Assembly (NCBI GenBank): GCA_018992685.1
Contig: JACVGT010000031.1
Coordinates: 1 to 64,000, forward strand
DNA: 64,000 nt
Direction: 5' to 3'
Origin: Theionarchaea archaeon
GTDB taxonomy: Archaea > Methanobacteriota_B > Thermococci > Methanofastidiosales > SZ-28-30
This document shows positions 41,295 to 49,927 of this stretch, piece by piece. Below the pieces are notes generated by a model that was not told the DNA's origin, did no database searches, and saw only the letters and a program-made list of their open reading frames with translations. The translations under genes were made by a program, and so were the position numbers. Numbering within the stretch: position 1 is the first letter of the stretch; every line of letters starts with the position of its first letter.

Positions 41295-42949
41295 TATACC
41301 GCCTCCTTGATGGCCAGTGCCAGGTTCTGTGGATCGAAGGGTCTCCCATCATACTTCGCAATAACCAGGGAATCAACCTGGGCTTTCTCTTTCAGTAGCG
41401 TGGCAAACTGCCCTGTTGAACTCTGTTCCACCACCACGGCCCTATCATATCCTGTGAATTCCCACACAGGAAACGGTCTCAAGTACACGGGCTGCACCAC
41501 GGTTGCATCAATGTCCCCTGCCCTGAGCGCTTCCAGGACACTCATGGTAGTACTCCCATAGGTCATGATAACAGGATGTCCTGGATTATACACATTGACC
41601 GTCTTAATAGTCTTCAAATACTCGTGTAACTTTGAAAGCTTCTTCTTTCTCTTGTCGTGCATGGCCACAATCTTCTCTGCTTTGTCCGAGGTTATGCCGA
41701 ATTCGTCATGTTCATAGCTGTTCCATTTTATCAGTTCAGATGACGGTGGGAACAACAACGGAGAGATCCCCGTTTCCGTAACTTCGTACCTCCTGTACTC
41801 ACCCGAGTCGTGGGAGATAAAATCTGCCCACACTGCCTTTTCTGGGTCAATATTGACAGTATGGCTGCTCTCTGAAAGGTGTCTGTCCAGAACCAGCGTC
41901 CCAGGAGTCTGAAATCTCCAGACCAACAGTAGGAGTTCTGCTGCTTTGTAGTAAGCTTCTTCAACACTCCCCGGTGCTACCACGATCCTGGGAAATTCCC
42001 CATGACCCTGGTTCACGGCAAACTCTAAGTCTCCCTGGTCAGTATAGGTAGGAACTCCTGTGGAAGGGCCGCTCCTGGAGGAGAGAACGAATACCACAGG
42101 TGCTTCAACCATTCCAGCCAAGGAGTACGTCTCTTCCATGAGGGCAAGCCCTCCTCCACTTGATCCCACCATGGTTTTTGCTCCAGCGAATGCAGCTCCC
42201 ACTGCCATGTTGGCCACAGCTATCTCATTTTCGGGATGAATGGCCACAACCTGCAAATCACTCATGTGGGCTGCCAGAAAGTGAAGGATAGATGTGGAAG
42301 GAGTCATGGGATAGGCAAAGTACATGTCCAGTCCTGCACTGTATGCACCCAGTGCTGCTGCCTGATTGCCTGTCAGGGCGGATGACTGGTGTGTTCCTTT
42401 TTCCAGATGAAATTTCCCCAGAACCTCTGAGGGAATCAACTCGTAGATCGCCCTGGCATAGTCAGCATTCTTCTCTCTATCTCGAGGATACTCTTTCTTG
42501 ATGATTTCTTCCGCCTGGTTCACAGGCATGCCAATGGCAGCGGCCAGCACTGTCACAGAACCCACACCCATTCTCAGTTCTGGATTGGGGGGATATTTTT
42601 TGGCTTCTGATTTCATAGGGATCCCTATCCCTCTGGCACCTTCTCCCACCTCGTCAGAATTATACACCACGACCCCTGTTGGCTTCACATGGGATTGATG
42701 TTCCAGATAACTCCTCTCGTCGTGAAGCACCATGAGATCTGCTTCCATGTAGTGGCTGGTGATTGTATCTGCAGCTGTGCTCACCACTGAAAAATTGTGA
42801 CCTCCCCTGATGAGACTCGGGTAATCATCCATCTCAAAAGAAGCTCTGCCCATCCTAGTAAATATGCTCATGGCCACAGTTCCCGCTTTCTTGACACCTT
42901 CGCCTGCTCTACCGCCCACTAGATAGGTAAATACTTCATTCTTCTTCAT
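41294..42949 (-). CDS. korA: 2-oxoacid:ferredoxin oxidoreductase, fused gamma-alpha subunit
   Basis: A 551-residue fusion. Residues 1-190 are the gamma domain (GGRAGEGVKKAG at the start); residues 200-551 are the alpha domain with YPMTPSTSILH, HPENEIAVANMAVGAAFAG and GPSTGVPTYTDQGDL. The fused gamma-alpha plus separate beta form is the two-subunit type common in archaea. The ATG at 42949 has a GGTGAT site four bases before it. It lies 45 nt downstream of the b561-like gene on the same strand. Confidence 0.93.
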   Translation of the reverse strand: MKKNEVFTYLVGGRAGEGVKKAGTVAMSIFTRMGRASFEMDDYPSLIRGGHNFSVVSTAADTITSHYMEADLMVLHDERSYLEHQSHVKPTGVVVYNSDEVGEGARGIGIPMKSEAKKYPPNPELRMGVGSVTVLAAAIGMPVNQAEEIIKKEYPRDREKNADYARAIYELIPSEVLGKFHLEKGTHQSSALTGNQAAALGAYSAGLDMYFAYPMTPSTSILHFLAAHMSDLQVVAIHPENEIAVANMAVGAAFAGAKTMVGSSGGGLALMEETYSLAGMVEAPVVFVLSSRSGPSTGVPTYTDQGDLEFAVNQGHGEFPRIVVAPGSVEEAYYKAAELLLLVWRFQTPGTLVLDRHLSESSHTVNIDPEKAVWADFISHDSGEYRRYEVTETGISPLLFPPSSELIKWNSYEHDEFGITSDKAEKIVAMHDKRKKKLSKLHEYLKTIKTVNVYNPGHPVIMTYGSTTMSVLEALRAGDIDATVVQPVYLRPFPVWEFTGYDRAVVVEQSSTGQFATLLKEKAQVDSLVIAKYDGRPFDPQNLALAIKEAV

Positions 42950-42994
42950 GGTATCACCATTCAAAAGGAAAGAAGTGTAGATGGAAGTTTTATG

Positions 42995-43831
42995 CTATAT
43001 CAAGCCGGCCTGAAATGCTCCTGATGCCAGGGTAATGATGAGCAGTACAATTGCTGTTCTACTGAGCCAAATGTGCGCCCTGCGAATACCGGGGCTGGGA
43101 GGTTTCCGCCCTAGTGAGACAATTCCCACTGCGGGTGTCAGCAACGTGACGACAAGAGTTGCTATCCCCACGTATGCATGGGACACTCTGAAATGAGGTC
43201 CTCCGCTTGCAGATACCATGTGTAATGCCAGAGAGAGACCCAGTATTACGAGAATGACTCCCAGGGTTCCTACGATCTTGTGTACTTGCAGCCAGGAGGT
43301 CTTGGGAGTTCTGTTCACTGCATTGGTTGCCGCCACAAGTGCCAGTATGAGCCCAGAAACCATCAACCCTGCATGGAATGGCCATAATTCAGGGACAGTA
43401 GTTGGAGTAATCGGCCCTCCAACAGTCAGTGACCCAGAAATAGATCCTCCTCGATTGCAGTCAGCGGTCACATCTACAGTACCTCCAGAGTCTGCAGGCA
43501 GAACAAACTGGTAGGTAAATCGGGAATCTGTGGGCTGGCTCTCGTATTCATACGTTGTCACTTCACCATTCAGGCTGATTTGGATTCGATTTACAAAGTG
43601 GGCTGCAGGATCAGAGACCGAATGGACAAGAGTGACCTGAAGCGTTTGAGAATCCACGTCGTAATCAAGCAGAATGTCAGAAGGGGGGTGAGCGCACACA
43701 GGCTGGAGCACAGCCAGAGAGCCGAGGAACAGAACGCCCAGCATGAGCACGAGACCACGAGAATGCCTCCAAGAGCTGCCCTGCTTTTGAGTTGCAGGTG
43801 ATTTCCTGAGAGATAAAGGATTTCGATTCAT
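42995..43831 (-). CDS. Exported membrane protein with cytochrome b561-like helices
   Basis: A 278-residue protein. A signal/anchor helix at about 27-47 leads to a small beta-sandwich (DILLDYDVDSQTLQVTLVHS then TVDVTADCNRGGSISG), resembling desulfoferrodoxin-like or archaeal surface domains. The C-terminal half has five helices with His residues in FHAGLMVSG, WLQVHKIVG, LALHMVS, RVSHAYVG and RRAHIWLS, the spacing expected of a diheme b561-type core. It would move electrons across the membrane. Start ATG 43831 has a GAGGTTG site; it lies 13 nt after the ferritin-like gene. Confidence 0.68.
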   Translation of the reverse strand: MNRNPLSLRKSPATQKQGSSWRHSRGLVLMLGVLFLGSLAVLQPVCAHPPSDILLDYDVDSQTLQVTLVHSVSDPAAHFVNRIQISLNGEVTTYEYESQPTDSRFTYQFVLPADSGGTVDVTADCNRGGSISGSLTVGGPITPTTVPELWPFHAGLMVSGLILALVAATNAVNRTPKTSWLQVHKIVGTLGVILVILGLSLALHMVSASGGPHFRVSHAYVGIATLVVTLLTPAVGIVSLGRKPPSPGIRRAHIWLSRTAIVLLIITLASGAFQAGLI

Positions 43832-43844
43832 GTCAACCTCCTCG

Positions 43845-44132
43845 TCACTTTTTTTCAGTGAGTTCTTCCACTTCTTGCCTGCCTTCTTCCAGCTCTCGCA
43901 CCTGTTCTTCATCTATTCTCAACAGCATGGTCTGAAACTCCCCAACGTGAGTCTTCTCTTCGCCTGCAATGTCCAGAAGAACCTTCTTGATGTCTTCATC
44001 CCTGGCCACGGCTGCCATTTGCTCGTACAGGTTAATTGCGTCCAGTTCTGCAATCACTGCTGCCCTCAGAATTTCTTTATCCAGATCTTCCTTTTTTACT
44101 TTGTCCAAATTTATTGGTATTGTGGATAACAT
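43845..44132 (-). CDS. Short ferritin-like/rubrerythrin-type protein
   Basis: A 95-residue two-helix ferritin-like protein (AAVIAELDAINLYEQMAAVA then LLDIAGEEKTHVGEFQTMLL). The Glu and His of these helices form a dimeric diiron site. Its short length and the acidic tail resemble encapsulin-cargo ferritin-like proteins, though no encapsulin gene is present in the window. Likely role: iron oxidation or peroxide defence. TATA (ctttaaaac, about 44167-44175) and AGGAGG sites precede the ATG. First gene of a probable five-gene redox operon. Confidence 0.85.
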   Translation of the reverse strand: MLSTIPINLDKVKKEDLDKEILRAAVIAELDAINLYEQMAAVARDEDIKKVLLDIAGEEKTHVGEFQTMLLRIDEEQVRELEEGRQEVEELTEKK

Positions 44133-44310
44133 GTTTCTTCCTCCTTACACCTATGGTCAGCCATTGTTTTAAAGTTTCTCATAATTTCCACCGAGAAAGC
44201 GACCTTTCTGGAACCGGTGGCTCCATTTCAACGTGTCCACAGGAGATTGAGCAGGACTAGAAACTCTCTGACCGGGTTCATTTCAGCGCCTCCCGCTGCC
44301 ACCGGCTTCC

Positions 44311-45138
44311 CTACTTGAGGCCCTTCCTGATAGATGCCATGGCTGCTACCAGATCTCTCCACTCCCCAGACGAGAGTCCCCCCTCAGGTTCAAGAGTTAC
44401 CAGTCCAGAGTATCCCCAGCTCTTGATAGTTCTCACTGCTTCCCAAAATCCAAATGGCGAATTATTTAATACCCAGGTAGCATTTTCCAGCGTTCCCCGA
44501 AGGTGTACATTAATAATGCGGTCTTTCACTGATTCGAACCGTTCGAGCTCGTTGTACAGAGCTGCCCATCTGATATCCAGTGTTATCCACTCAACCTGTT
44601 CCATCAACATAAAAGGAGTAGTACGCTCCGTGTGGGTGGGAACATTCTCTACACTCGCTTTGACAGTATAGGAGGGCGTGATGTCGCCTAGCCATCCACC
44701 CAGAGCGGTCACATCAACGTGTTGCTTCCATGTATCCCATAGGTGGAAAACGCAGACACCCGCTTGAAGGGACTCTGCCAGGAAGAGGGATTGTCCAATC
44801 ATGTCTTTCCCTTTCTCTATATCCTGGCTGCTGCCACACAGGTAAATTCCCACATCTCTGTTGGCATGAACAGACAAGACAGGTAGCTCCCTAAAATGAG
44901 TTATCAGGTCCTCTGTAGTGTATTTGGAGCTCTTCTCCCAGGCATTGTGTCTGTCTCCTGTGACATCGTCTCTCGGTGTGTGCTCACTGTTCCACTCTGC
45001 CAGATACTGCACTTCGAATCCATCCACTGCTGATTCCTTCAAGAGACTTTTCATCACAGTGATGGTGCCTGAGAGATCGTAATACGGCTTTCTCAGGATC
45101 GCAGTAGCAGGAGCTGAGGAAATCGCCAGGTCATGCAT
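44311..45138 (-). CDS. Xylose isomerase-like TIM barrel protein
   Basis: A 275-residue protein of the sugar phosphate isomerase/AP-endonuclease 2 superfamily (DGFEVQYLAEWN, VLSVHANRDVGIYL, AGVCVFHLWD, WITLDIRWAALY, NVHLRGT, GLVTLEPEGG). Metal ligands are likely among these Glu, His and Asp residues. It is a distant relative of the protein at 33010-33798. No pathway partner is adjacent. ATG follows GGGGATACC, and a TATA element (gtataataac) is at about 45154-45163. Confidence 0.75.
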   Translation of the reverse strand: MHDLAISSAPATAILRKPYYDLSGTITVMKSLLKESAVDGFEVQYLAEWNSEHTPRDDVTGDRHNAWEKSSKYTTEDLITHFRELPVLSVHANRDVGIYLCGSSQDIEKGKDMIGQSLFLAESLQAGVCVFHLWDTWKQHVDVTALGGWLGDITPSYTVKASVENVPTHTERTTPFMLMEQVEWITLDIRWAALYNELERFESVKDRIINVHLRGTLENATWVLNNSPFGFWEAVRTIKSWGYSGLVTLEPEGGLSSGEWRDLVAAMASIRKGLK

Positions 45139-45218
45139 GGTATCCCCATGGTACCAGTTATTATACCCTTTCCCTGCAGCTAGCTAAAGGATCGGCATCT
45201 TCCTTCCTCTTCCACTAC

Positions 45219-45310
45219 ATTTATATACCCCATATACATACGTAATGCTGACCGGGAGGGTATATCCCCGAGAGGCTCGACAAACTATTGCCCCCATAAA
45301 TCTTTTTTTC
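45219..45310 (+). other. Possible short transcript: TATA box, 29-codon frame and T-run
   Basis: A clear TATA box (tttatatac, 45220-45228) lies 17 nt before an ATG at 45245 that opens a 29-codon frame; a T7 run follows at about 45302-45308. GGGAGGG and ATATCCCC could fold locally. The unit may be a small RNA or a leaderless peptide; nothing further supports either. The rest of 45139-45470 shows no gene. Confidence 0.35.
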
Positions 45311-45470
45311 AAACACAATAGCCTCTAGAGGAGAGCCCATATCCCGGTTTTTCACCCGCGTTTGACAGTATGGAATGAAGAGGAAAACCAGAATAAGGGA
45401 TACTCTCCAGTAATTATTCTCCGAATCTCAAACAGTCCATCAAGATCTCACGTAGCACTATTTCCCGCGA

Positions 45471-45869
45471 TTATTCTTCTTTCTCTAAGGATTCATATAC
45501 ATATCTTCCTTTTTTGTTCCTGCTTTCTCGTTTTGTCAGTTTGCCCTTTCGTATCAGCCCTTCCAGGATTCTCTCCACACGCTCTTTGTCATTGACCTTG
45601 TACTTGTTGTTGAGAGCTGCAATAGAGAGTGATTCCTTCTTCAATCTGCTGAGGAAGTAACTAGCCAACTGTTCATCATCACGTTCATCTTCCTCGGCCT
45701 TCGGTGCCTTTTCAGGTTCAGAACCCGGTTTTGGAGGCTGAGGCTCGCTTATGGTACGTTCTCTTTCGATAATTGAAAAAATCACATCCCTGGGAGTCAT
45801 CTCCAACAGTTCTGATACTTCATCCAGTGTCTTATTTCCATGATTAAGAATATCCTTTGTCTTCGGCAT
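45471..45869 (-). CDS. Small two-HTH-like protein
   Basis: A 132-residue protein. An N-terminal segment (NHGNKTLDEVSELLEMTPRD) looks like a helix-turn-helix, an acidic Pro/Glu linker (40-70) follows, and a second winged-helix-like unit ends it (SIAALNNKYKVNDKERVERI, LIRKGKLTKRES). Probably DNA- or RNA-binding; no family is recognised. The ATG at 45869 with AGGTGG is preferred over the longer frame. A TATA-like gcttttaaa lies at about 45980-45988. Confidence 0.6.
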   Translation of the reverse strand: MPKTKDILNHGNKTLDEVSELLEMTPRDVIFSIIERERTISEPQPPKPGSEPEKAPKAEEDERDDEQLASYFLSRLKKESLSIAALNNKYKVNDKERVERILEGLIRKGKLTKRESRNKKGRYVYESLEKEE

Positions 45870-46062
45870 GATACCACCTATTTTTCTTCTGAAACGTGTC
45901 CCCATGACGGGGGGCAGTGATGCATCCGAGCTGTATCAGGTAAAGATCAGGCATAGCTGCACTCTTCTCTTCTCCTAGGTTTAAAAGCATTATGGATCAT
46001 TTGATTTTCCTCCTCCAGGAGTGAACGCCAACATTTATAAATCACAGAACAAAAAACCCGCA

Positions 46063-46482
46063 ATGAATAAACTGGTATATCTCTTTGTAATCATCATTGC
46101 ACTGGGAGCTGTCTATTTGCTGTTTCCGCAGGAACAATCGTTGTCTACACAGGCCACTACTCTGGAAGAGGCCGTTCTGATGGCCAGAGAACAGGACAAA
46201 CTTGTATTCCTCTACATCAATTCCCAGAACTGTCCCTACTGTCGTATTCTGGAAGAGGAGTTTGCAGAATCCGAGGAATTTCAAACAGTGGTTCATGAAG
46301 ATTACATCTGGATAACCCTGGATTTCACCCAGAACCTCAACCTGGCCAGACGGTTCGGTCTGCAGGGCCCACCTGCTATGATAATTCTGGATCAGAATGG
46401 TACTGCCATCACAGGCATACCAGGGTATCCTCCAGAGGGTGTCCGGGATGTTATTTCCATGTTGAAAGAGGTCGCGAAATGA
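46063..46482 (+). CDS. Membrane-anchored thioredoxin-fold protein
   Basis: A 139-residue protein with one N-terminal helix (about 4-22) and a thioredoxin fold outside the membrane. The active site is NCPYC (Cys57, Cys60), preceded by VFLYIN, and the cis-Pro region is GLQGPPAMII. It resembles SoxW/DsbD-gamma-like thioredoxins and probably acts as a disulfide reductase or oxidase on exported proteins. TATA (tttataaat, about 46034-46042) fits a leaderless ATG at 46063. The stop overlaps the rqcH start (ATGA). Confidence 0.82.
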   Translation: MNKLVYLFVIIIALGAVYLLFPQEQSLSTQATTLEEAVLMAREQDKLVFLYINSQNCPYCRILEEEFAESEEFQTVVHEDYIWITLDFTQNLNLARRFGLQGPPAMIILDQNGTAITGIPGYPPEGVRDVISMLKEVAK

Positions 46483-48254
46483 GTTTTTCGAGTTTTGATG
46501 TGCGAGAAATGTCACAAGAACTCCAAGAAATCGTGGGCATGCGGTGTAATACTGTCTACCAGATTGACCATCTGGTGAGGATCAAGCTCTTCGGAAGGGG
46601 GAGAAAAGACCTGGTCATCTCAAAAGAGGCGTTCTATGTTACGAGGTATCCACGTCGAGCTCCTCAGAAAGCCACCAACTTTGCCATGTTGCTGAGAAAA
46701 TACCTGAAGGGTTGCTGGCTGTACGGGATTACCCAAGTGAATTTTGACAGGATTGTGGAATTTCATTTTGGCTATGACCAGGAACCTCGCTTTGTTCTGG
46801 TGGCAGAGCTCTTCGGGAAAGGAAATATCATCCTGCATTCAGAGGATGAGATCATTGGAGTACTGCGCAAGGAAAAATGGAAGGATCGCATACTCTATCC
46901 TCATAAAAAGTATTCATATCCTCCCACCAGGCTATCAATTGACATTCCTTTTGCAGACTTTGAAAAACTGAAAATCCAGACAGAAAAAGATCTGGCAGTG
47001 AGCTTCAATTTTGGGAACCTGTATGCCAGAGAAATCTTTCTCAGAGCAGAGAGTTCATCTGCAGAGGACCTGTATGAAGCAATGCACTCTTTTGAAAGGA
47101 AGCCAAATATCCCTGGGGAAAACGATGTAGTCCCCTTTGAACTCTTGGTGTACCAGGATTCTGAAAAGGAATTCTTTCCAAGCTTCACTGAAGCAGTGGA
47201 TGAATTCTACAGAAGAAAAGAAGATGTCCTTGCAGGAGAGGAATTCGAATCAGAAGAAGAGAAAATCTTAAGATCACAGGAGGATGCTGTCAAAGACTTT
47301 GAGGCAAAAAGGGATTTCTACAAGACGTGTGGAGATCTCATTTACCAGAACTATGCCCTGGTGGAAGATGTGTTGAAAACTCTCATGGAAGTCAGAAAGA
47401 CCCATTCCTGGGAGGAAATCATTTCCATAATACAGGAAAGTGACAACGAAACTGCATCAAAAATCACGGATGTTGACTACCGTAACGGAAAAGTCACTGT
47501 TGCCCTGGAAGAACCCGTCACGCTTGATCTAACCTTGAATATTAATGAAAATGCGGCAGACTTCTACGAGAAGGCCAAGAAGATGGAAAGAAAAATCGTG
47601 GGTGCCAGGAAAGCCATGAAGAAACCAAGGAAGCAGAAGAAGCCATCCCTCCCAAAACGGACAATCCTGCGAAAGAGAGAATGGTACGAGACATTTCACT
47701 GGTGCCTCTCTTCTGAAGGCCATCTCATGCTCGGAGGGAGGGACACCAGGACCAATGAGCTCCTGGTTAAAAAATACATGGAGCCCAGTGATGTGTACGT
47801 TCATGCTGACATACAGGGTGCTCCTTCAGTCGTTGTGAAGAATGGGCAAAACGCATCTTCCGACACCATACTGGAGGCTGCCCAATTTGCAGCTTCCTAC
47901 TCCAGAGCGTGGAATCACTTTGGGTCTCTGGAGTGCTACTGGGTATATCCTGAGCAAGTGACCAAGAGTCCCCCTTCAGGCGAGTATTTGACTCCGGGGG
48001 CGTTCTTCATTGCAGGGTCCAAGAATTTCCTCAATGTGGACCTGGGCATTGCCCTGGGGCTGCATAAAGAGAAGATCATGGGCGGCCCTGAATCCGCAGT
48101 GAAGACTCATGCTTCAGCCTATGTAGTGGTGGGATTTGGGGACGAAAAGAAGGAAAAACTGGCCAAGCAGATTGGGAAGATACTGGACTACCCGGATATT
48201 GATGAGATCATACGGGCCCTCCCTGGAAAAGGCAGGGTTCTCAGCAGGAAGTAG
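46479..48254 (+). CDS. rqcH: NFACT family ribosome quality-control protein RqcH/Rqc2 homologue
   Basis: A 591-residue protein with the full NFACT layout: NFACT-N (1-190; SSFDVREMSQELQ, FVLVAELFGKGNIIL), helix-hairpin-helix and long coiled coil (about 220-440) and the NFACT-R domain (FHWCLSSEGHLMLGGRDTRT, MEPSDVYVHADIQGAPSVVV). Homologues bind stalled 50S subunits and add C-terminal alanine-type tails that mark the nascent chain for degradation. It is coupled to the thioredoxin-like gene by ATGA, an unusual pairing. A short hairpin and T-rich stretch follow. Confidence 0.93.
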   Translation: MSFSSFDVREMSQELQEIVGMRCNTVYQIDHLVRIKLFGRGRKDLVISKEAFYVTRYPRRAPQKATNFAMLLRKYLKGCWLYGITQVNFDRIVEFHFGYDQEPRFVLVAELFGKGNIILHSEDEIIGVLRKEKWKDRILYPHKKYSYPPTRLSIDIPFADFEKLKIQTEKDLAVSFNFGNLYAREIFLRAESSSAEDLYEAMHSFERKPNIPGENDVVPFELLVYQDSEKEFFPSFTEAVDEFYRRKEDVLAGEEFESEEEKILRSQEDAVKDFEAKRDFYKTCGDLIYQNYALVEDVLKTLMEVRKTHSWEEIISIIQESDNETASKITDVDYRNGKVTVALEEPVTLDLTLNINENAADFYEKAKKMERKIVGARKAMKKPRKQKKPSLPKRTILRKREWYETFHWCLSSEGHLMLGGRDTRTNELLVKKYMEPSDVYVHADIQGAPSVVVKNGQNASSDTILEAAQFAASYSRAWNHFGSLECYWVYPEQVTKSPPSGEYLTPGAFFIAGSKNFLNVDLGIALGLHKEKIMGGPESAVKTHASAYVVVGFGDEKKEKLAKQIGKILDYPDIDEIIRALPGKGRVLSRK

Positions 48255-48262
48255 CGGCTTTT

Positions 48263-48280
48263 GCTCGACGAGCTTATTTT
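48263..48280 (+). terminator. Hairpin terminator after rqcH
   Basis: GCTCG-A-CGAGC (48263-48273) forms a tight hairpin followed by ttatttt. Confidence 0.5.
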
Positions 48281-48414
48281 CTTCATTTGAAACTCGGTGG
48301 ATAATTAGAGATCGAGGTCATGACTGCACCTGGGTTGAGGGGTTGCGATCTGGGTTCTGAGAGAATAGCACCCATCATATCTGGGGTTCGAGGTAGCTAC
48401 CAAGGCGGGGTACC

Positions 48415-48549
48415 ATGAGGTCTGTGTCATCAGACAGAGTGATGAATGTTGTCTATGAGTCTTTCCTGGCACGAATCCGTGACCTCAAAAATCCTGGAGA
48501 AAAGGGTGAGACATTGGGTGTCTATTACATGAGATCCACCAATCAGTAG
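48415..48549 (+). CDS. Possible 44-residue protein upstream of hdrC
   Basis: ATG 48415 with a weak GGGG site opens a 44-codon frame (DRVMNVVYESFLARIRDLKN then PGEKGETLGVYYMRSTNQ) that looks protein-like. No promoter or family is apparent. The rest of 48281-48593 shows nothing else. Confidence 0.3.
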   Translation: MRSVSSDRVMNVVYESFLARIRDLKNPGEKGETLGVYYMRSTNQ

Positions 48550-48593
48550 CCTGAAAGAAAGCCACAGAGGTTACCGGCGATTTCTGCTATTAC

Positions 48594-48626
48594 ATTTATA
48601 TCAACTCACACGAATAGAAGTGAGTT
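48594..48626 (+). promoter_or_regulatory. hdr operon promoter with inverted repeat
   Basis: A TATA box (tttatatc, 48595-48602) is followed at once by AACTCAC (48603-48609) and, after 10 nt, GTGAGTT (48620-48626). The inverted repeat covers the expected transcription start and ends 9 nt before the hdrC ATG, so it is a candidate operator. Confidence 0.55.
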
Positions 48627-48635
48627 TGTGATACC

Positions 48636-49100
48636 ATGAGAGAGATCAACTTTCGTGATGCAGACAACGCCCTGAGAGATACTGTAAAGGAATTCGATGA
48701 TACTATTACATACTGTTTTCAATGTGGCACCTGTACAGCCTCATGTCCAGTTTTTGAGGTCTATCCGGATTATAATCCACGAAAGATTATTCGAATGCTT
48801 TTACTGGGAATGAAAGAGGTCCTATCAGAAGACTTTGTGTGGTTATGCAGTTCCTGTTATGCCTGTCAGGAGAGATGTCCCCAGGGTGTTCTCATACCTC
48901 ACCTGATGAGGGCACTGACAAACATGGCTTTTTCTGAGGGGTATGTGCCCCGAGGTGTCTTGGACCAATATCAGAAAGTCAGGAAAGAAGGAGTTTTGTA
49001 CAGGGCGTCTTCGTATGACAACAGAAAGAGAAAGAACCTCGGTCTGGAAAAACGTACTGAAGAATATGATGTCTCAAAGATTTTCGAGGGACAACCATGA
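48636..49100 (+). CDS. hdrC: Heterodisulfide reductase-like subunit C (HdrC)
   Basis: A 154-residue iron-sulfur protein with two 4Fe-4S motifs: Cys27, 30, 33, 37 (CFQCGTCTASCP) and Cys71, 74, 77, 81 (CSSCYACQERCP). It passes electrons between the HdrA flavin and the HdrB catalytic site. It is the first gene of a tightly coupled hdrCBA-mvhD operon; its stop overlaps hdrB. The start is preceded by GTGATACC. Confidence 0.93.
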   Translation: MREINFRDADNALRDTVKEFDDTITYCFQCGTCTASCPVFEVYPDYNPRKIIRMLLLGMKEVLSEDFVWLCSSCYACQERCPQGVLIPHLMRALTNMAFSEGYVPRGVLDQYQKVRKEGVLYRASSYDNRKRKNLGLEKRTEEYDVSKIFEGQP

Positions 49101-49927
49101 CATATGCTCTCTATACTGGTTGTACAACCCCTGTCGTTGCCCCAAATTATGAAGTATCTGCCAGAAGAGTGTGTGAATCCCTCGATATTGACCTTGAACT
49201 ATTGCATGCACCCTGTTGTGGCAACCCCATAAAGCCGATACGTGAGACGGAAGCAGTGGCCATGGCCCTCCACGTCCTGGGCCTGGCAGGTGACACCAAC
49301 TTGATGACCCTGTGCAGCGCGTGCAGGTCTTCTCTGCTGGAAGCCAGGGAAAAGGCCTCTCCGGAATTTCTGGATAGATTACATCTTGATGAAGAAACCA
49401 TTCAGATGCTGCAGATCAACCATTTCATACAGGTTCTGTACGAGGATATTGGACTGAATCGTCTGAGAAAAAAAATAGAAAGACCATTGGACGTCAGAGT
49501 GGCTGTGCATTATGGGTGCCACTTGTACCGTCCTGCTTCTCTCTACAGAGAGGACCCTGAATACCCTCATTCACTGGATGATCTGGTGGAAATCTGTGGA
49601 GCACATTCAGTTTCGTACAGGAGGAAATCCATGTGCTGTGGCTCTCCTGTCATGGGAGTGAATTTTGATGTATCAATGGAAATGACTGCCAGGAAACTGC
49701 AGGATATTAAGGAGAAGGCAGATATCATGATTATCACCTGTTCTGGATGCGGATTCATGTTTGATAGGAAGCAGAAAAGTGCAGAGTCCTTTGCAGGAGA
49801 GTTGAATATTCCTGTCCTGTACTATTCTCAGTTTCTTGGGTTGGCCCTGGGGATTCCTCCCGAGACCCTGGGATTTGAAATTAACAGAGTGCCAGTGAAA
49901 TCATTCCTGGAGAAGGTGCTGCCGTGA
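49097..49927 (+). CDS. hdrB: Heterodisulfide reductase-like subunit B (HdrB)
   Basis: A 276-residue catalytic subunit with two CCG domains. The first has Cys9, Cys40-Cys41-Gly, Cys73 and Cys76; the second has Cys in HYGCHLY, CCGSP and CSGCGF. In methanogens each CCG domain holds a non-cubane 4Fe-4S cluster that cleaves the CoM-S-S-CoB disulfide. In organisms without those cofactors HdrB acts on other disulfides or unknown acceptors. It overlaps both neighbours by 4 nt. Confidence 0.93.
   Translation: MTYALYTGCTTPVVAPNYEVSARRVCESLDIDLELLHAPCCGNPIKPIRETEAVAMALHVLGLAGDTNLMTLCSACRSSLLEAREKASPEFLDRLHLDEETIQMLQINHFIQVLYEDIGLNRLRKKIERPLDVRVAVHYGCHLYRPASLYREDPEYPHSLDDLVEICGAHSVSYRRKSMCCGSPVMGVNFDVSMEMTARKLQDIKEKADIMIITCSGCGFMFDRKQKSAESFAGELNIPVLYYSQFLGLALGIPPETLGFEINRVPVKSFLEKVLP

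Noticed and set aside
48255-48414. Possible tRNA because of GGTTCGAG-like sequence
   Set aside because: No acceptor stem, anticodon stem or D arm can be formed around it.
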